This document shows, piece after piece, positions 44,601-52,436 of a stretch of DNA of 64,000 nucleotides; the stretch's first letter is position 1, and every line of letters starts with the position of its first letter. The stretch covers positions 62,001-126,000 of the forward strand of contig NZ_JAFCLZ010000006.1 of assembly GCF_018130165.1 (NCBI RefSeq). The letters run 5' to 3'. The position numbers and the translations under genes were made by a program. The notes under the pieces are model-generated. The model worked only from the letters and a program-made list of their open reading frames with translations. It was not told the DNA's origin and searched no databases. This DNA is from Bradyrhizobium sp. JYMT SZCCT0180 (lineage in GTDB: Bacteria; Pseudomonadota; Alphaproteobacteria; Rhizobiales; Xanthobacteraceae).

Positions 44601-45062
44601 ATGGCCGGGATGGACGGCTGGACGATCGCGGAAACCCTGCGCAAGACCGGCCACCATCAGGCGCGCATCCTGATGGTGTCGGCGAGCGCACTGGAGGCGC
44701 ATGGCGCGCCGCTGGCGCAGCCCTTCCACGACGGCTACCTGATGAAGCCGATCGATATTCCGCGGCTGCTGGAAACCATTCGCCAATTACTCAAGCTCGA
44801 CTGGGAATATGAGGTCGACCAGATCGCCGTTCCGAGCTGGAAGCCCGAGACCGGCTCGCGGCCGTCGGTGAAGCACGTCGAGGAACTCATCGGACTCGGG
44901 AAATTGGGTTACATCCGCGCCATCCAGCTCAAGCTCGAGGAGATCGGCAACGATCACCCCGAACATTCCGACTTCGTCACCCAAATGCGCGCCCTGATCG
45001 ATCGCTTCGATCTCGATCAATACATGGCGACCCTGAAGACGTTGCACAGCTATGATCATTGA
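41691..45062 (+). CDS. NCS1-transporter / Cys-rich linker / hybrid sensor histidine kinase fusion
   Basis: The GTG at 41691 has an AGGAGC site and gives 1,123 residues. Residues 1-490 are an NCS1 (cytosine/uracil/allantoin/hydantoin permease) domain with about twelve membrane segments, opening QWVANQTLEDYALRFTAKSA. A linker at 499-536 has nine cysteines (CC-x-C-x11-C-x7-C-xx-CC-x5-C-x3-C), a likely metal site. Two further membrane segments (565-590, 605-627) follow, then a HisKA domain with H682 (GLSHELRSPLNA), an ATPase domain (N-box NLLSNAIKF, DTGPG, GTGLGL) and a receiver with D968 and K1019. It is divergent from the urt/fmd/ami operon and overlaps the response regulator by 11 bases. A transporter-coupled sensor of an amide or ureide is inferred, by analogy with CbrA-type kinases. 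Confidence 0.92.
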   Translation: MAGRQRIDRVRRQYNQWVANQTLEDYALRFTAKSARRWSAARVANTALGAISFLALEAIGGTITLNYGATNAVAAILVVSVIIFLCGLPIAYHAAKCGIDIDLLTRGAGFGYIGSTITSLIYASFTFIFFALEAVILASALEMCFGIPRPIGYLISAVVIIPLVTYGITLISRFQLWTQPIWIILHILPFVAIAYANPQSFAEWRKFSGEHGDVGGNLDLLLFGTAASVVFSLVAQIGEQVDFLRFLPRDRRTSRTSWWIAMLSAGPGWIIFGALKLLLGSFLAYFALSHGVSTEHAAEPAHMYLEAFRYVLSQPDLVLALTGTFVILSQIKINVTNAYAGSIAWSNFFSRLTHSHPGRVVWLVFNVLVALLLMEIGVYKALEQTLALYSNVAIAWVGALVADLVVNKPLGLRPQHIEFKRAHLYDINPVGVGSMTIATIVSISAFYGLFGPTPKALSPFVALAVAFVTAPLIAWATDGKYYIARKPKRSWQNLESIQCCICEHSFEPEDMASCPAYAGPICSLCCSLDARCHDLCKPHARIQAQVSDALAKALPQPIYARINSQVGHYLGVFVVSAGLVGLTLALIYLQTSATIPVDDLQLSDVLWKVFFALTIIIGVVAWLFVLAQQSRRAAEAETRRQTTLLIQEIDAHKRTDAELQRAKEVAESANLAKSRYVVGLSHELRSPLNAISGYAQLLEQDSSLQTKPRDQVRVVRRSADHLSGLIDGILDISKIEAGRLYLSRDEVRLSDFLDQLVGMFRLQAAAKGTDFVFKRPAVLPVVVFADEKRLRQILINLLSNAIKFTQAGSVQFVVHYRSPVAEFEVIDTGPGIQADDLERIFAPFERGALGVSQPQTGTGLGLTISRLLAGVMGGDIKVTSTVGTGSNFRMKILLSEVTNPTRIAPVGAPIFGYHGPRKTILITDDDPTHRDLLREVFTPLGFILLSAPDGPGCLELAQHCRPDLFLLDISMAGMDGWTIAETLRKTGHHQARILMVSASALEAHGAPLAQPFHDGYLMKPIDIPRLLETIRQLLKLDWEYEVDQIAVPSWKPETGSRPSVKHVEELIGLGKLGYIRAIQLKLEEIGNDHPEHSDFVTQMRALIDRFDLDQYMATLKTLHSYDH

Positions 45063-45981
45063 ACAAAAAAAGCGCGACGTCGCCCTCGTCGTCGACGATT
45101 CCCCGGAAACCCTGCGGCTGCTCACCGACGCGCTCGATGGCGCGGGCATGACGGTCATGGTCGCTCTCGACGGCGCCTCGGCGATGCGGATCGTCGATCA
45201 GATCACGCCTGACATCGTGCTGCTCGACGCCGTGATGCCCGGCATGGACGGATTTGAGACCTGCAAACGGCTGAAACGCGATGCGGGTCTCGTCAACGTT
45301 CCCATCATCTTCATGACCGGCCTTGCAGAAACCGAACACATCGTCCGCGGGCTGGAGGCCGGCGGCGTGGATTACGTGACAAAACCGATCGCGATCGAGG
45401 AGATGCTGGCGCGGATTCGGGTGCACCTCGCCAATGCCCGGCTGACCCAGAGCGCCCGCGCCGCACTCGACGTCTCCGGCCGCTATCTGCTCGCCGTGAA
45501 CGGCGTCGGCAAGATCATGTGGGCGACGCCGCAGGCGCAGAAGCTGTTATCGGATACGCTTAGCGCCGACGCCGACGACAATTTCGTGCTGCCGGATCCG
45601 ATGCCGCAATGGCTGGAACAGGTGCAGAAGGGCAAGGCCGGGTCGAAGGCGTCGGTGATGGCAGCGTTCCCCGGCAACGAGCTGCTCAAGCTGCAATATA
45701 TGGGCAAGCTCGGGCCGAACGAGTTCCTGCTGCGGCTCGCCAAGGATTCCGGCGCCGATACGCCGGCGGAGTTCTCCAGCGAATTGGGACTGACCACGCG
45801 CGAGGGCGAGGTTCTGTCGTGGCTGTCGAAAGGAAAGACCAATCGCGACATCGCGCAAATTCTAGGCCTCTCGCCCCGCACCGTCGACAAGCATCTCGAG
45901 CAGATCTATTCCAAGCTCGGCGTCGAGAACCGCACCGCGGCGGCTGCGATCGCGGTCAATGCGAAGAATCTGAAGAGCTGA
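45052..45981 (+). CDS. Response regulator, receiver plus LuxR-type HTH
   Basis: A 309-residue regulator. The receiver (about 8-125) has acidic residues D15 and D16, phosphorylation site D59 (IVLLDAVMPGMDGFETCKRL), T89 and K111. A linker of about 110 residues, possibly PAS-like (SGRYLLAVNGVGKIMWATPQ), leads to a LuxR/FixJ helix-turn-helix at 243-305 (LTTREGEVLSWLSKGKTNRD, then LSPRTVDKHLEQIYSKLGVE). Its ATG is within the last codons of the kinase gene, so they are coupled partners. The probable targets are the urt operon and its own promoter. Confidence 0.93.
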   Translation: MIIEQKKRDVALVVDDSPETLRLLTDALDGAGMTVMVALDGASAMRIVDQITPDIVLLDAVMPGMDGFETCKRLKRDAGLVNVPIIFMTGLAETEHIVRGLEAGGVDYVTKPIAIEEMLARIRVHLANARLTQSARAALDVSGRYLLAVNGVGKIMWATPQAQKLLSDTLSADADDNFVLPDPMPQWLEQVQKGKAGSKASVMAAFPGNELLKLQYMGKLGPNEFLLRLAKDSGADTPAEFSSELGLTTREGEVLSWLSKGKTNRDIAQILGLSPRTVDKHLEQIYSKLGVENRTAAAAIAVNAKNLKS

Positions 45982-46077
45982 GCTGGGAGGCCGCATAAGC
46001 GTTGCACCTTGGTCTTTCTCGAATTTCTTGCGACGGATGTTCAAAGTTTAACCCGTTCATCCCATGACCGCTCTTAA

Positions 46078-46503
46078 GCGAATGTCCGCTTTGCGGCGCG
46101 TCGGCTGGTCATCGCACCACATCGCGAAGGTGGCCAGGCGCAATATATTCCGCAACCGGTTCCCAAGACCGAAGGCGACGCCCTCGCGTCCGTTTTTGTG
46201 TGGGCGCAACGCCATCTGGATCGCGATCTGACGATCGCTAGTCTCGCCTCCCGAGCGCGGATGAGCCGGCGCACCTTTATCCGCCGTTTCGAGGATGCGA
46301 CTGGAATGTCGCCCGGCGAATGGGTGGTGCAAGCGCGGGTCTCGAAAGCGCGCGAGTTGCTGGAGGCAACGCAAATCCCGATCGAAGGCGTCGCGACAGA
46401 GACCGGCTTCGGCTCCGCAAATGCCATGCGACATCATTTCAGGGAGCGGCTTGGCACCAGTCCGGCGCATTACCGGGCCATCTTTCGTGCGCCGGCCAGC
46501 TGA
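46078..46503 (+). pseudogene. C-terminal remnant of a GlxA/FtrA-type AraC regulator
   Basis: The frame from 46078 gives ARRLVIAPHREGGQAQYIPQ, then WAQRHLDRDLTIASLASRAR and the two AraC helix-turn-helix motifs (MSRRTFIRRFEDATGMSPGE, GVATETGFGSANAMRHHFRE). This is the linker and DNA-binding end of a FtrA-type regulator. The N-terminal DJ-1/PfpI-like domain is missing: an in-frame TAA at 46075 precedes the conserved sequence. An ATG at 46198 could still yield a 101-residue DNA-binding fragment. Confidence 0.75.
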
Positions 46504-46565
46504 CGCCTAACGACAGTGTCGGACGGCCGAGATTGGCTACTGCATCGCCTCCCGCACGGGTACGC

Positions 46566-46790
46566 TCAATCCTCGTGATCGAGTGCGAGAACAGCGAAGC
46601 TCGCAAGCCAATGCTCGCCCATGTAGTCGCCGGCAATATGGGGAAGACCTGCGGTCAGATGATTTTCGGCGGCCTCAAGGACAAGCGCGCGCCGATCATC
46701 GTCTACCGGCAAGGCATTGCCGAGTGAGTGCCAGCACCAGGCCCGGCTGAGATTGAGCCCGTCGAGATGAGCGATCTTGCCATCCGAGCG
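46566..46790 (-). pseudogene. C-terminal remnant of a DUF2891 protein
   Basis: Minus-strand codons give GKIAHLDGLNLSRAWCWHSL, then DDDRRALVLEAAENHLTAGL and HIAGDYMGEHWLASFAVLAL, which matches the C-terminus of DUF2891 proteins. Homology stops at about 46790, where the coding sense switches to the opposite strand. The first three quarters of the gene are absent. Function of the family is unknown. Confidence 0.65.
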
Positions 46791-46794
46791 GTCG

Positions 46795-47132
46795 GTGACG
46801 GTGGCGGGCCGGAACAGCGTTGTCGGCTTCCTTTCGGAAATCGAGCATCCGGCGGAGATCGCTCTCAAAAAAAAATGCACTACCGTCCGACGATGCTGAA
46901 GTCCCGCGACATCTTCGACATCGCAGTGGCCGACTCCATCGACCACGAGGCCTTGGTTGGCAATTTGCACGAGATCTCGGACAAGCAGAACGCACTACGC
47001 AAGCGGCTGGACGCCATTGATCCCAAATTCCTGCAGGCAGAGTTGGCTGAACTCGACATTCAAGAAGGTTGGGACGACCAGAAAAAGAACTGTCTCGAGA
47101 CAGTGCAGTCGCTAGTCGAACAAATTCCTTGA
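46795..47132 (+). pseudogene. C-terminal remnant of an AbiEii-like nucleotidyltransferase (toxin family), frameshifted
   Basis: One frame reads GRNSVVGFLSEIEHPAEIAL into a run of nine A (46866-46874). The frame that continues after the run reads KKMHYRPTMLKSRDIFDIAV, then FLQAELAELDIQEGWDD and a stop at 47132. HPAEI..KKMxYR followed by a DIFDIAV-like segment is the C-terminal pattern of AbiEii/AbiGii-type nucleotidyltransferases, the toxin half of type IV toxin-antitoxin pairs. The catalytic N-terminus and the antitoxin are missing. A length change in the poly-A run explains the frameshift. Confidence 0.5.
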
Positions 47133-47333
47133 ACGCAGGCAAACTTGCGGCACGCCGCTCCTGAGCGGTTCACCGAGTTAATCAAATTTCGCAGCATTCG
47201 CCGTCCCCTGAGCGAAGCAGCCGCATCTCTTAGCGGAACCAGAGCCCTTACATGCTCTCCGGGGCCTGAGGGAGAGCGCGTCCAGATCGCGCGCGCTGGG
47301 GATTCGCTTACTCGGGCGGTAGCCAAACTTTTT

Positions 47334-47345
47334 ATACAACTGTAT
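47334..47345. promoter_or_regulatory. Small inverted repeat before a Bug gene
   Basis: ATACAACTGTAT: arms ATACA and TGTAT around AC, 87 bp before the Bug start. Its form recalls operators of GntR-family (FCD) regulators, but no such gene is in the window. Confidence 0.25.
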
Positions 47346-47432
47346 GCTTCTTACCGACATTACAACGGCCAGAAGCCTCGGGCTGACCGACTTTCTTGCT
47401 GCAATACCACTCGTCAGAGACCGGAGAACGAA

Positions 47433-48410
47433 ATGCCGTCTCGTATTCTCGCAAGGCTTGCTGTGGTGGCCGTGACGCTCGGCTTGCTCACTGGTGCTAC
47501 GACGGCGCAAGAAAAGTGGCCATCGAGGCCCGTGACGATCATCGTGCCGTTCGCCGCCGGCGGCAACACGGACGTCATGGCCCGCATTTTTGCAGACCAT
47601 CTGACGAAGCGGCTCGGCCAGCAGTTCGTCGTCGAAAACAGGCCCGGTGCGGGCGGGGTCAACGGGCTGCACGCGATGACGCGCGCGGCGCCGGACGGCT
47701 ACACCGTTGCGGTGGCAACCTCCGGTGGAATCGCCATCAACCCGATACTGATCAAGGACAAGATCCCCTACAACGTCGAGAAAGACTTCACCTACCTCTA
47801 TGGCATGGCGGCGCAGCCGAACATCTGGATCGTCAATCCGTCCGTCCCGGCCAAAACCATGGCGGAGCTGATCGCCTGGTTGAAGGCGAACCCGGAGACG
47901 CCGTATGCGACATCCGGCCCCGGCACCACGCAACATATCTGCGGCGTGATGCTGGAGGACGCCGCGGGACTCAAGATGACGCCCGTCACCTACCGCGCAT
48001 CAAACCTCAGCATCCAGGATCTGATTGGTGGTCAAATCAAGCTCGCCTGCGACAACTTCGCCGTGGCATACGAGCAGGTGAAAGCGGGCACGCTGCGTGC
48101 CGTCTCGGTCACGTCGCTTGGGCCCTATCCGCTCGCCAAGGAGATCGCGCCGACAGCCGCGACCGTACCGGGCTTCGAACTGATGCCGGCATTCGGCTGG
48201 GTCGGCCCCGCCAACATGCCGCCCGACATCGTGAAGAAGCTCATTGAAGAGCTGGTCGCGGTCGGCAAGATCCCTGAAGTCCGCACCGCACTCGAAAAGT
48301 TCGGTGTACTCCAGACCGAACTGCCCGGTCCGGCCTACGCCGAGGCGCTCGCCAAGGAGCGTGCGGGGTACGCACGTGTGATCGAGCGTGCCGGGATCAA
48401 GGTGCCCTGA
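47433..48410 (+). CDS. Bug-family tripartite tricarboxylate transporter substrate-binding protein
   Basis: A 325-residue receptor from the ATG at 47433, which has a GGAGAA site; open frame upstream of it has no protein sense. The signal peptide (RLAVVAVTLGLLTGATTA) is followed by VTIIVPFAAGGNTDVMARIF, VVENRPGAGGVNGLHAMTRA, YATSGPGTTQHICGVMLEDA and a shorter C-terminal GWVGPANMPPDIVKKLIEEL. No regulator, enzyme or membrane partner is adjacent; it stands between gene remnants upstream and a repeat region downstream. Confidence 0.92.
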   Translation: MPSRILARLAVVAVTLGLLTGATTAQEKWPSRPVTIIVPFAAGGNTDVMARIFADHLTKRLGQQFVVENRPGAGGVNGLHAMTRAAPDGYTVAVATSGGIAINPILIKDKIPYNVEKDFTYLYGMAAQPNIWIVNPSVPAKTMAELIAWLKANPETPYATSGPGTTQHICGVMLEDAAGLKMTPVTYRASNLSIQDLIGGQIKLACDNFAVAYEQVKAGTLRAVSVTSLGPYPLAKEIAPTAATVPGFELMPAFGWVGPANMPPDIVKKLIEELVAVGKIPEVRTALEKFGVLQTELPGPAYAEALAKERAGYARVIERAGIKVP

Positions 48411-48489
48411 GCGCCGAACAACCGCAAATTTGGTGGCGGGACAGCGATTAGAACCCCGAAGTTATCCGCTGGGCAAACGCGCCCAAAAA

Positions 48490-48750
48490 ATTTGGCGGAA
48501 ATAGCGCTGCTTGCATAACGAACTCAGCAGCTTAAGCGCTGGCTGGCGACGCAGTGCTGATCGCACCTGTCTCCGCGCAGATTCCCTGCTAACAGGGAAT
48601 TTTACAAGGAATCTAGCGGTATGGGAGGCTCGGAGACATGACAAGTAGTCAGAAACCGCTGCACTACAGCCGTTTTCTGGGTCAATTCCCTACTCCAATT
48701 AGCAGGGAATTTTTCTGGCCTAACAGGGCTATCCTCGCAACGTAACAGGG
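48490..48750. repeat. Cluster of short inverted repeats around CAGGGAAT
   Basis: ATTCCCTG (48581-48588) and CAGGGAAT (48593-48600) form a perfect hairpin. AATTCCCT and AGGGAATT form another near 48684-48712. AACAGGG recurs near 48722 and 48744. The leftmost part resembles 21385-21450. Origin unknown. Confidence 0.5.
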
Positions 48751-48841
48751 AGTTTCGCTGGTCTTTCGATCTGTTGTGTGCTGCTTGCGATGGCGACTGA
48801 GGTGTTGAAGGCCCGTCGAACGGGCGTGTCACTTCTGGGAA

Positions 48842-48925
48842 ATTTATAGTGGTCCAAGGATGTCCGATGTGCCCTCAACATCGGACATTGGCCGCCGACT
48901 CCGGGATGTCCGTTTTGTGCCACAA
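48842..48925 (+). repeat. Dispersed repeat copy with hairpin
   Basis: ATGTCCGATG (48860-48869) and CATCGGACAT (48879-48888) make a perfect 10-bp stem with a nine-base loop. GGGATGTCCGTTTTGTGCC follows, the motif shared with the other copies. Confidence 0.6.
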
Positions 48926-49063
48926 GGCGACATGATCACCGCGCTCTCTCACCCCTTCGACGCTGGAGCAAAAGTCTCAAAACGTGTAGGGTAAACTGGC
49001 GTCTTACTCTCGAAGGCAGAGCAGTCGGGTTTGTTCTCAACATTTGAGAGAGAGGGACCAACA

Positions 49064-49864
49064 ATGAGACTATCTCGCAGACGTTTCCTTCATCTGGCGG
49101 TGGGCACTGCCGGGCTGCCTGCTGCATCGCAGTTCGCATGGGCTCAAGCCCCATCCGCGCCTGCCACACTATCTCCGACCGGCAAACTGCGCGTTGCTCT
49201 TATTGCCTCCAATCCTGTTCTGGTGACCCGCGGTACCGACGGCTCGCTCGGCGGTGTTTCCGTCTCCGTTGCCCGCACGCTCGCTGCACGTCTCGGCGTA
49301 CCGGTCGAACTCAAGCCCTACGACAATCCCCTGCGTTACAACGAAAGTCTCGCGAGCGATGACTGGGACATCGGGCTTGCTGCACGCGATCCATCTCGCG
49401 CAGAATACCTCGCTTTTAGCGTGACATTCATGGAAGTAGACAACGGCTATGTCGCGCGCGCAGGAGCAACACCGACCACCGCAGAGGAGGTTGACCGTGC
49501 AGGCGTCAAGGTCGCCGTCGCGCAAGGAAGCGCGCCACACGCCGTTTTGACACGCCTTATCAAGAATGCAGAGATCATACAGGTGCCCGGCGGGTTCGAA
49601 CCGGCTCGCGAGGCGTTGGCAACAGGCAAAGCCGACGTCTACGGTGAGAACCTGCACCTCGCCCATCGCATTGCTGAAGCCTTGCCTGGAGCACACGTGT
49701 TGCCCGGACGTTTCAACGTCGTGCAAATGGCAATCGGAGTGCGCAAGCGAGCCGCCTCGGCGCTTCCCGCCGTCGATGAACTCGTGAACGGAATGCGGTC
49801 CGATGGCACGGTAGAGAAAGCGATTGCCGAAGCCGGGCTGCGGGGCGTTCGGGTTCCGAATTAG
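49064..49864 (+). CDS. Amino-acid-type (family 3) ABC transporter substrate-binding protein
   Basis: The ATG at 49064 gives 266 residues with a twin-arginine leader (RLSRRRFLHLAVGTAGLPAA). The mature part follows the polar-amino-acid receptor pattern: GKLRVALIASNPVLVTRGTD, GGVSVSVARTLAARLGVPVE, WDIGLAARDPSRAEYLAFS and VKVAVAQGSAPHAVLTRLI. Such receptors work with an ABC permease and ATPase, none of which is nearby, so it is an orphan receptor or uses components elsewhere. An upstream in-frame TTG at 49031 is less likely. It stands alone between two repeat-bearing gaps. Confidence 0.85.
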   Translation: MRLSRRRFLHLAVGTAGLPAASQFAWAQAPSAPATLSPTGKLRVALIASNPVLVTRGTDGSLGGVSVSVARTLAARLGVPVELKPYDNPLRYNESLASDDWDIGLAARDPSRAEYLAFSVTFMEVDNGYVARAGATPTTAEEVDRAGVKVAVAQGSAPHAVLTRLIKNAEIIQVPGGFEPAREALATGKADVYGENLHLAHRIAEALPGAHVLPGRFNVVQMAIGVRKRAASALPAVDELVNGMRSDGTVEKAIAEAGLRGVRVPN

Positions 49865-49919
49865 TAGCCCAAGTCGGATAGCGGAGCTTGGGCCACGTAG
49901 TCCGTTCTTGGTCAAACCG

Positions 49920-49990
49920 AGAAGTCCGGGCGTGCAACCGGCAAGTCGGCTTTACCCCCAAGTCCGGACATTGCCCTGCACCGCGCAAAC
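49920..49990 (+). repeat. Dispersed repeat copy
   Basis: Contains GAAGTCCGGGCGTG, then TCGGCTTTACCCCCAAGTCC and GGACATTGCCC, the order of elements (TCCG, CTTTrCCCC, CGGACAT) seen in the other copies. Confidence 0.45.
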
Positions 49991-50076
49991 TGACGCTTTG
50001 TGCCAGTTTCGGACTCATGCACCGCACAAAAACCGGTCAATGTTCGATCACCGCGTCGGCGCGGGTGCGCGTAGGT

Positions 50077-51819
50077 TCATTCGGGCAACCCCGCCTTCCG
50101 AAGACCATCAGTCACCAACTGCGCGTTTGATTGCCCGCCCCAAGCGATCCATCCAGATATTGTAACGGCGGGATTGACCTCAAGCAGACGCGCCGCCGCC
50201 TCACGCGCCTCCGCGTCGCGTCCGAGATGGGCGAAAGCGGACGCGAGGCAGAGGTAAGCCAACGGATGGGACGGGTTGTGACGCTGAGCTTTCCTTCCTG
50301 CGACGATGGCCTCGTCAAAGCGACGAAGCTCAACAAGGGCCATCCCCATCCCAGCAAACATCGCGGGGTCTATCGGGCTCATGCGAATGCCACGTTCAAA
50401 GCTCCGAACCGCTTCCTGCGGTAGCCCCGCAGCTCTACAGACCCAGCCTCTGGCGGACCATGCGTCAAATGAATTGGAGTTGAGCGCGACCGCCCGGTCT
50501 GCCATTTCGAGCGCACTTTCACTATCGCCGACCACAAGCGCCGAGACTAGGCTAGCCCTTGCTAACGTGTTCGGATCACCATCGTCTATGCGCAATGCCA
50601 GGCGAGAAAGCCGCACTGCTTCCTCGCACTCGAATTGAGGATCGGTAGAATACCCCAAAACGACGTTGCTCAGGTGAAAGACGCTTGCCAGAGAAGCGGC
50701 TCGGCCAAACCCGGGGTCCAGCTCCAAAGCGCGACAGGCCAGCCTTATCGCCTCGGCCAACCCTTCGCGGGTCGTTAGGCTAGACTGCTGAATGGCGCGG
50801 AGCCAAAAATCATAGGCGGTGAGGTTCTCAGGTCGCCGCCGCGCAGCCATTGCGATTTCTGTTTGAATAATCTTTGGCTGAATAGCTGAGACAACGGCGA
50901 CCGTCACTTCGTCCTGAAGCGCGAAAACGTCTGTCAAGTCGCGCTCGAACCGATCCGCCCAGATGAGCGCGCCGGTCACCGCGTCAATCAACTGCCCTGC
51001 GATGCGAACTTTCCCCGCTGCCTTGCGCACAGACCCCTCAAGGATATAGCGCACGCCAAGCCTGCGCCCAATCTCCTTCACATCGACGGCTTTGCCTTTG
51101 AGCGTGAAGCTCGAATTGCGAGCAATGACAATCAACCACTTGAACCGCGAAAGCGCCGTAGTGATCTCCTCAACCATCCCGTCCGCAAAATACTCCTGCT
51201 CGGGATCGCCGGACATGTTCTCAAACGGAAGTACGGCGATGGCGATGGAAAGCTTGTCGGCGAGCGGAGGGGCCGCACTTAGCCTTTCGGTCGGCGCGCT
51301 ATACGCTCCCGCGCGGACGGCGTAAGCTCGGACCGGTTTGGAGATGTTCTTGAGCTGCTGCTCGCCGCGATCCTCGAAGCCAACGTCCAGCTTGCCTTCG
51401 ACCTCGCTGTAGACCTTTTCAGACATCAGGATGCCGCCCGGATCGGCGATCCCCTCCAGCCGGACAGCAATGTTGATCCCGTCGCCATAGAGGTCGCCGT
51501 CCTGCCCAACGATCACGTCACCAAGGTTGAGCCCGATGCGTAGCTTGAATGGACCGCTCCCCTCGGCGAGATGATCCTGCATCTCAGTCGCGCATCTCAC
51601 GGCGGCTAAGGGACTCGCGAATTCGGCGAGCGCGCCATCACCCGTTGTCTTGATCAGTCGGCCGTCGTGTCGGGAGAGGCTCGGCGCGATCAAGTCCCGC
51701 TTGAGCCGCTCGAACTCGGCGTAGGTGGCTTCCTCCGCACGTTGCATCATCGCAGAGTAGCCGACCACATCGGCCGCCAAGATTGCCGCCAATCGCCGTT
51801 GAACACGCTCTTCGGGCAA
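50077..51819 (-). CDS. Class III adenylate/guanylate cyclase with TolB-like and TPR domains
   Basis: A 580-residue cytoplasmic signalling protein. The N-terminal cyclase domain (about 8-165) has both metal aspartates, D17 (AAILAADVVGYSAMM) and D61 (LIKTTGDGALAEFASP), and catalytic N116 and R120 (YGDGINIAVRLE), so it should be active. Residues about 190-325 form the TolB-like domain common in these proteins (AVLPFENMSGDPEQEYFADG, RYILEGSVRKAAGKVRIAG). The rest, to 575, is TPR repeats (ALEMADRAVALNSNSFDAWS, EAVRSFERGIRMSPIDPAMF). Bradyrhizobium and relatives encode many such proteins; the stimulus is not known. It is monocistronic. Confidence 0.93.
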   Translation of the reverse strand: MPEERVQRRLAAILAADVVGYSAMMQRAEEATYAEFERLKRDLIAPSLSRHDGRLIKTTGDGALAEFASPLAAVRCATEMQDHLAEGSGPFKLRIGLNLGDVIVGQDGDLYGDGINIAVRLEGIADPGGILMSEKVYSEVEGKLDVGFEDRGEQQLKNISKPVRAYAVRAGAYSAPTERLSAAPPLADKLSIAIAVLPFENMSGDPEQEYFADGMVEEITTALSRFKWLIVIARNSSFTLKGKAVDVKEIGRRLGVRYILEGSVRKAAGKVRIAGQLIDAVTGALIWADRFERDLTDVFALQDEVTVAVVSAIQPKIIQTEIAMAARRRPENLTAYDFWLRAIQQSSLTTREGLAEAIRLACRALELDPGFGRAASLASVFHLSNVVLGYSTDPQFECEEAVRLSRLALRIDDGDPNTLARASLVSALVVGDSESALEMADRAVALNSNSFDAWSARGWVCRAAGLPQEAVRSFERGIRMSPIDPAMFAGMGMALVELRRFDEAIVAGRKAQRHNPSHPLAYLCLASAFAHLGRDAEAREAAARLLEVNPAVTISGWIAWGGQSNAQLVTDGLRKAGLPE

Positions 51820-51989
51820 GGCCGCTCCCCATGTTCAAGATCAATTCGATGGCATCAGATCACACCAATGGGTTGTTCCGCTAGGTGCTTTCTCGGGTCG
51901 AAAAGCGGTCACGTGCCCGCACCACACGGGCCGACAAAGTAATCCCTCGGGGTGACGGCAGTAATCCAGGTGCCTATGTCCGAATCCGG

Positions 51990-52055
51990 TGAAAGGCGGT
52001 CTTCGAGGCAGATAGCCGGAACGTCCGCTTTGCCCCTCGACACCCGACATTGGTT
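51990..52055 (+). repeat. Dispersed repeat copy
   Basis: Carries GGAACGTCCGCTTTGCCCCT followed by CGACACCCGACATTGG, the clearest form of the core of this repeat family. Confidence 0.5.
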
Positions 52056-52071
52056 ACTTCCAATCGCCAAT

Positions 52072-52436
52072 GGGTCCCCTATTCTGCGGGACCCCTATTT
52101 CGGCGTTGTCCCCCAAATCGATTTAAGATTCGCCGAGTAAAGGCGCGTTTGCTGCTTGATTTGAATGCCAGAGGTGTCCCAACGGCCCGAGGCGGCGAGT
52201 GGCACGCCATGAGTGTGAAGAACCTCCTTGACCGTTCGGCAACCGGTAACGCACCATGACCCTAGCAGTAGCTCACATGATGATGGTGGCCGGGTGCGTC
52301 TCGGTGGCGCTTGAGTGCCGGTGGCGGGGTCAGTGCTGCTTGGCGCTGCGGTGCTGATCGTACGTTACGCCATCTGAGACCCAGGCGCCCGTCCGTATGT
52401 CACTTCTAGAAACGGGTCCCCTTTTGTGCGGGACCC
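52072..52436. repeat. Paired GGGTCCC/GGGACCC hairpins 342 bp apart
   Basis: GGGTCCC-nine bases-GGGACCC occurs at 52072-52094 and 52414-52436 in the same orientation, each followed by CCTA. The serine-recombinase remnant lies between them. They could be recombination-related ends or transcript hairpins. Confidence 0.5.
52128..52259 (+). pseudogene. C-terminal remnant of a resolvase/serine recombinase
   Basis: The frame gives RLLLDLNARGVPTARGGEWH, then AMSVKNLLDR and a stop. LNxRGxPTxRGGxWxxxxVxxxLxR is the typical linker at the end of the recombinase domain in large serine recombinases and resolvases. Nothing of the catalytic N-terminus remains. Confidence 0.6.

Larger units (their letters stand above)
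48411..49063. other. Repeat-rich non-coding stretch
   Basis: About 650 bp without a gene. It contains the ATAACGAACTCAG repeat (48490-48555), several copies of CAGGGAATTT/AATTCCCT in inverted pairs (48581-48600, 48685-48722, and AACAGGGAGTTT near 48744), and a dispersed-repeat copy with a 10-bp stem (48860-48888). Confidence 0.6.

Noticed and set aside
48490-48760. CRISPR-like array
   Set aside because: The CAGGGAAT repeats are short, unequally spaced and partly inverted, with no cas gene in the window.
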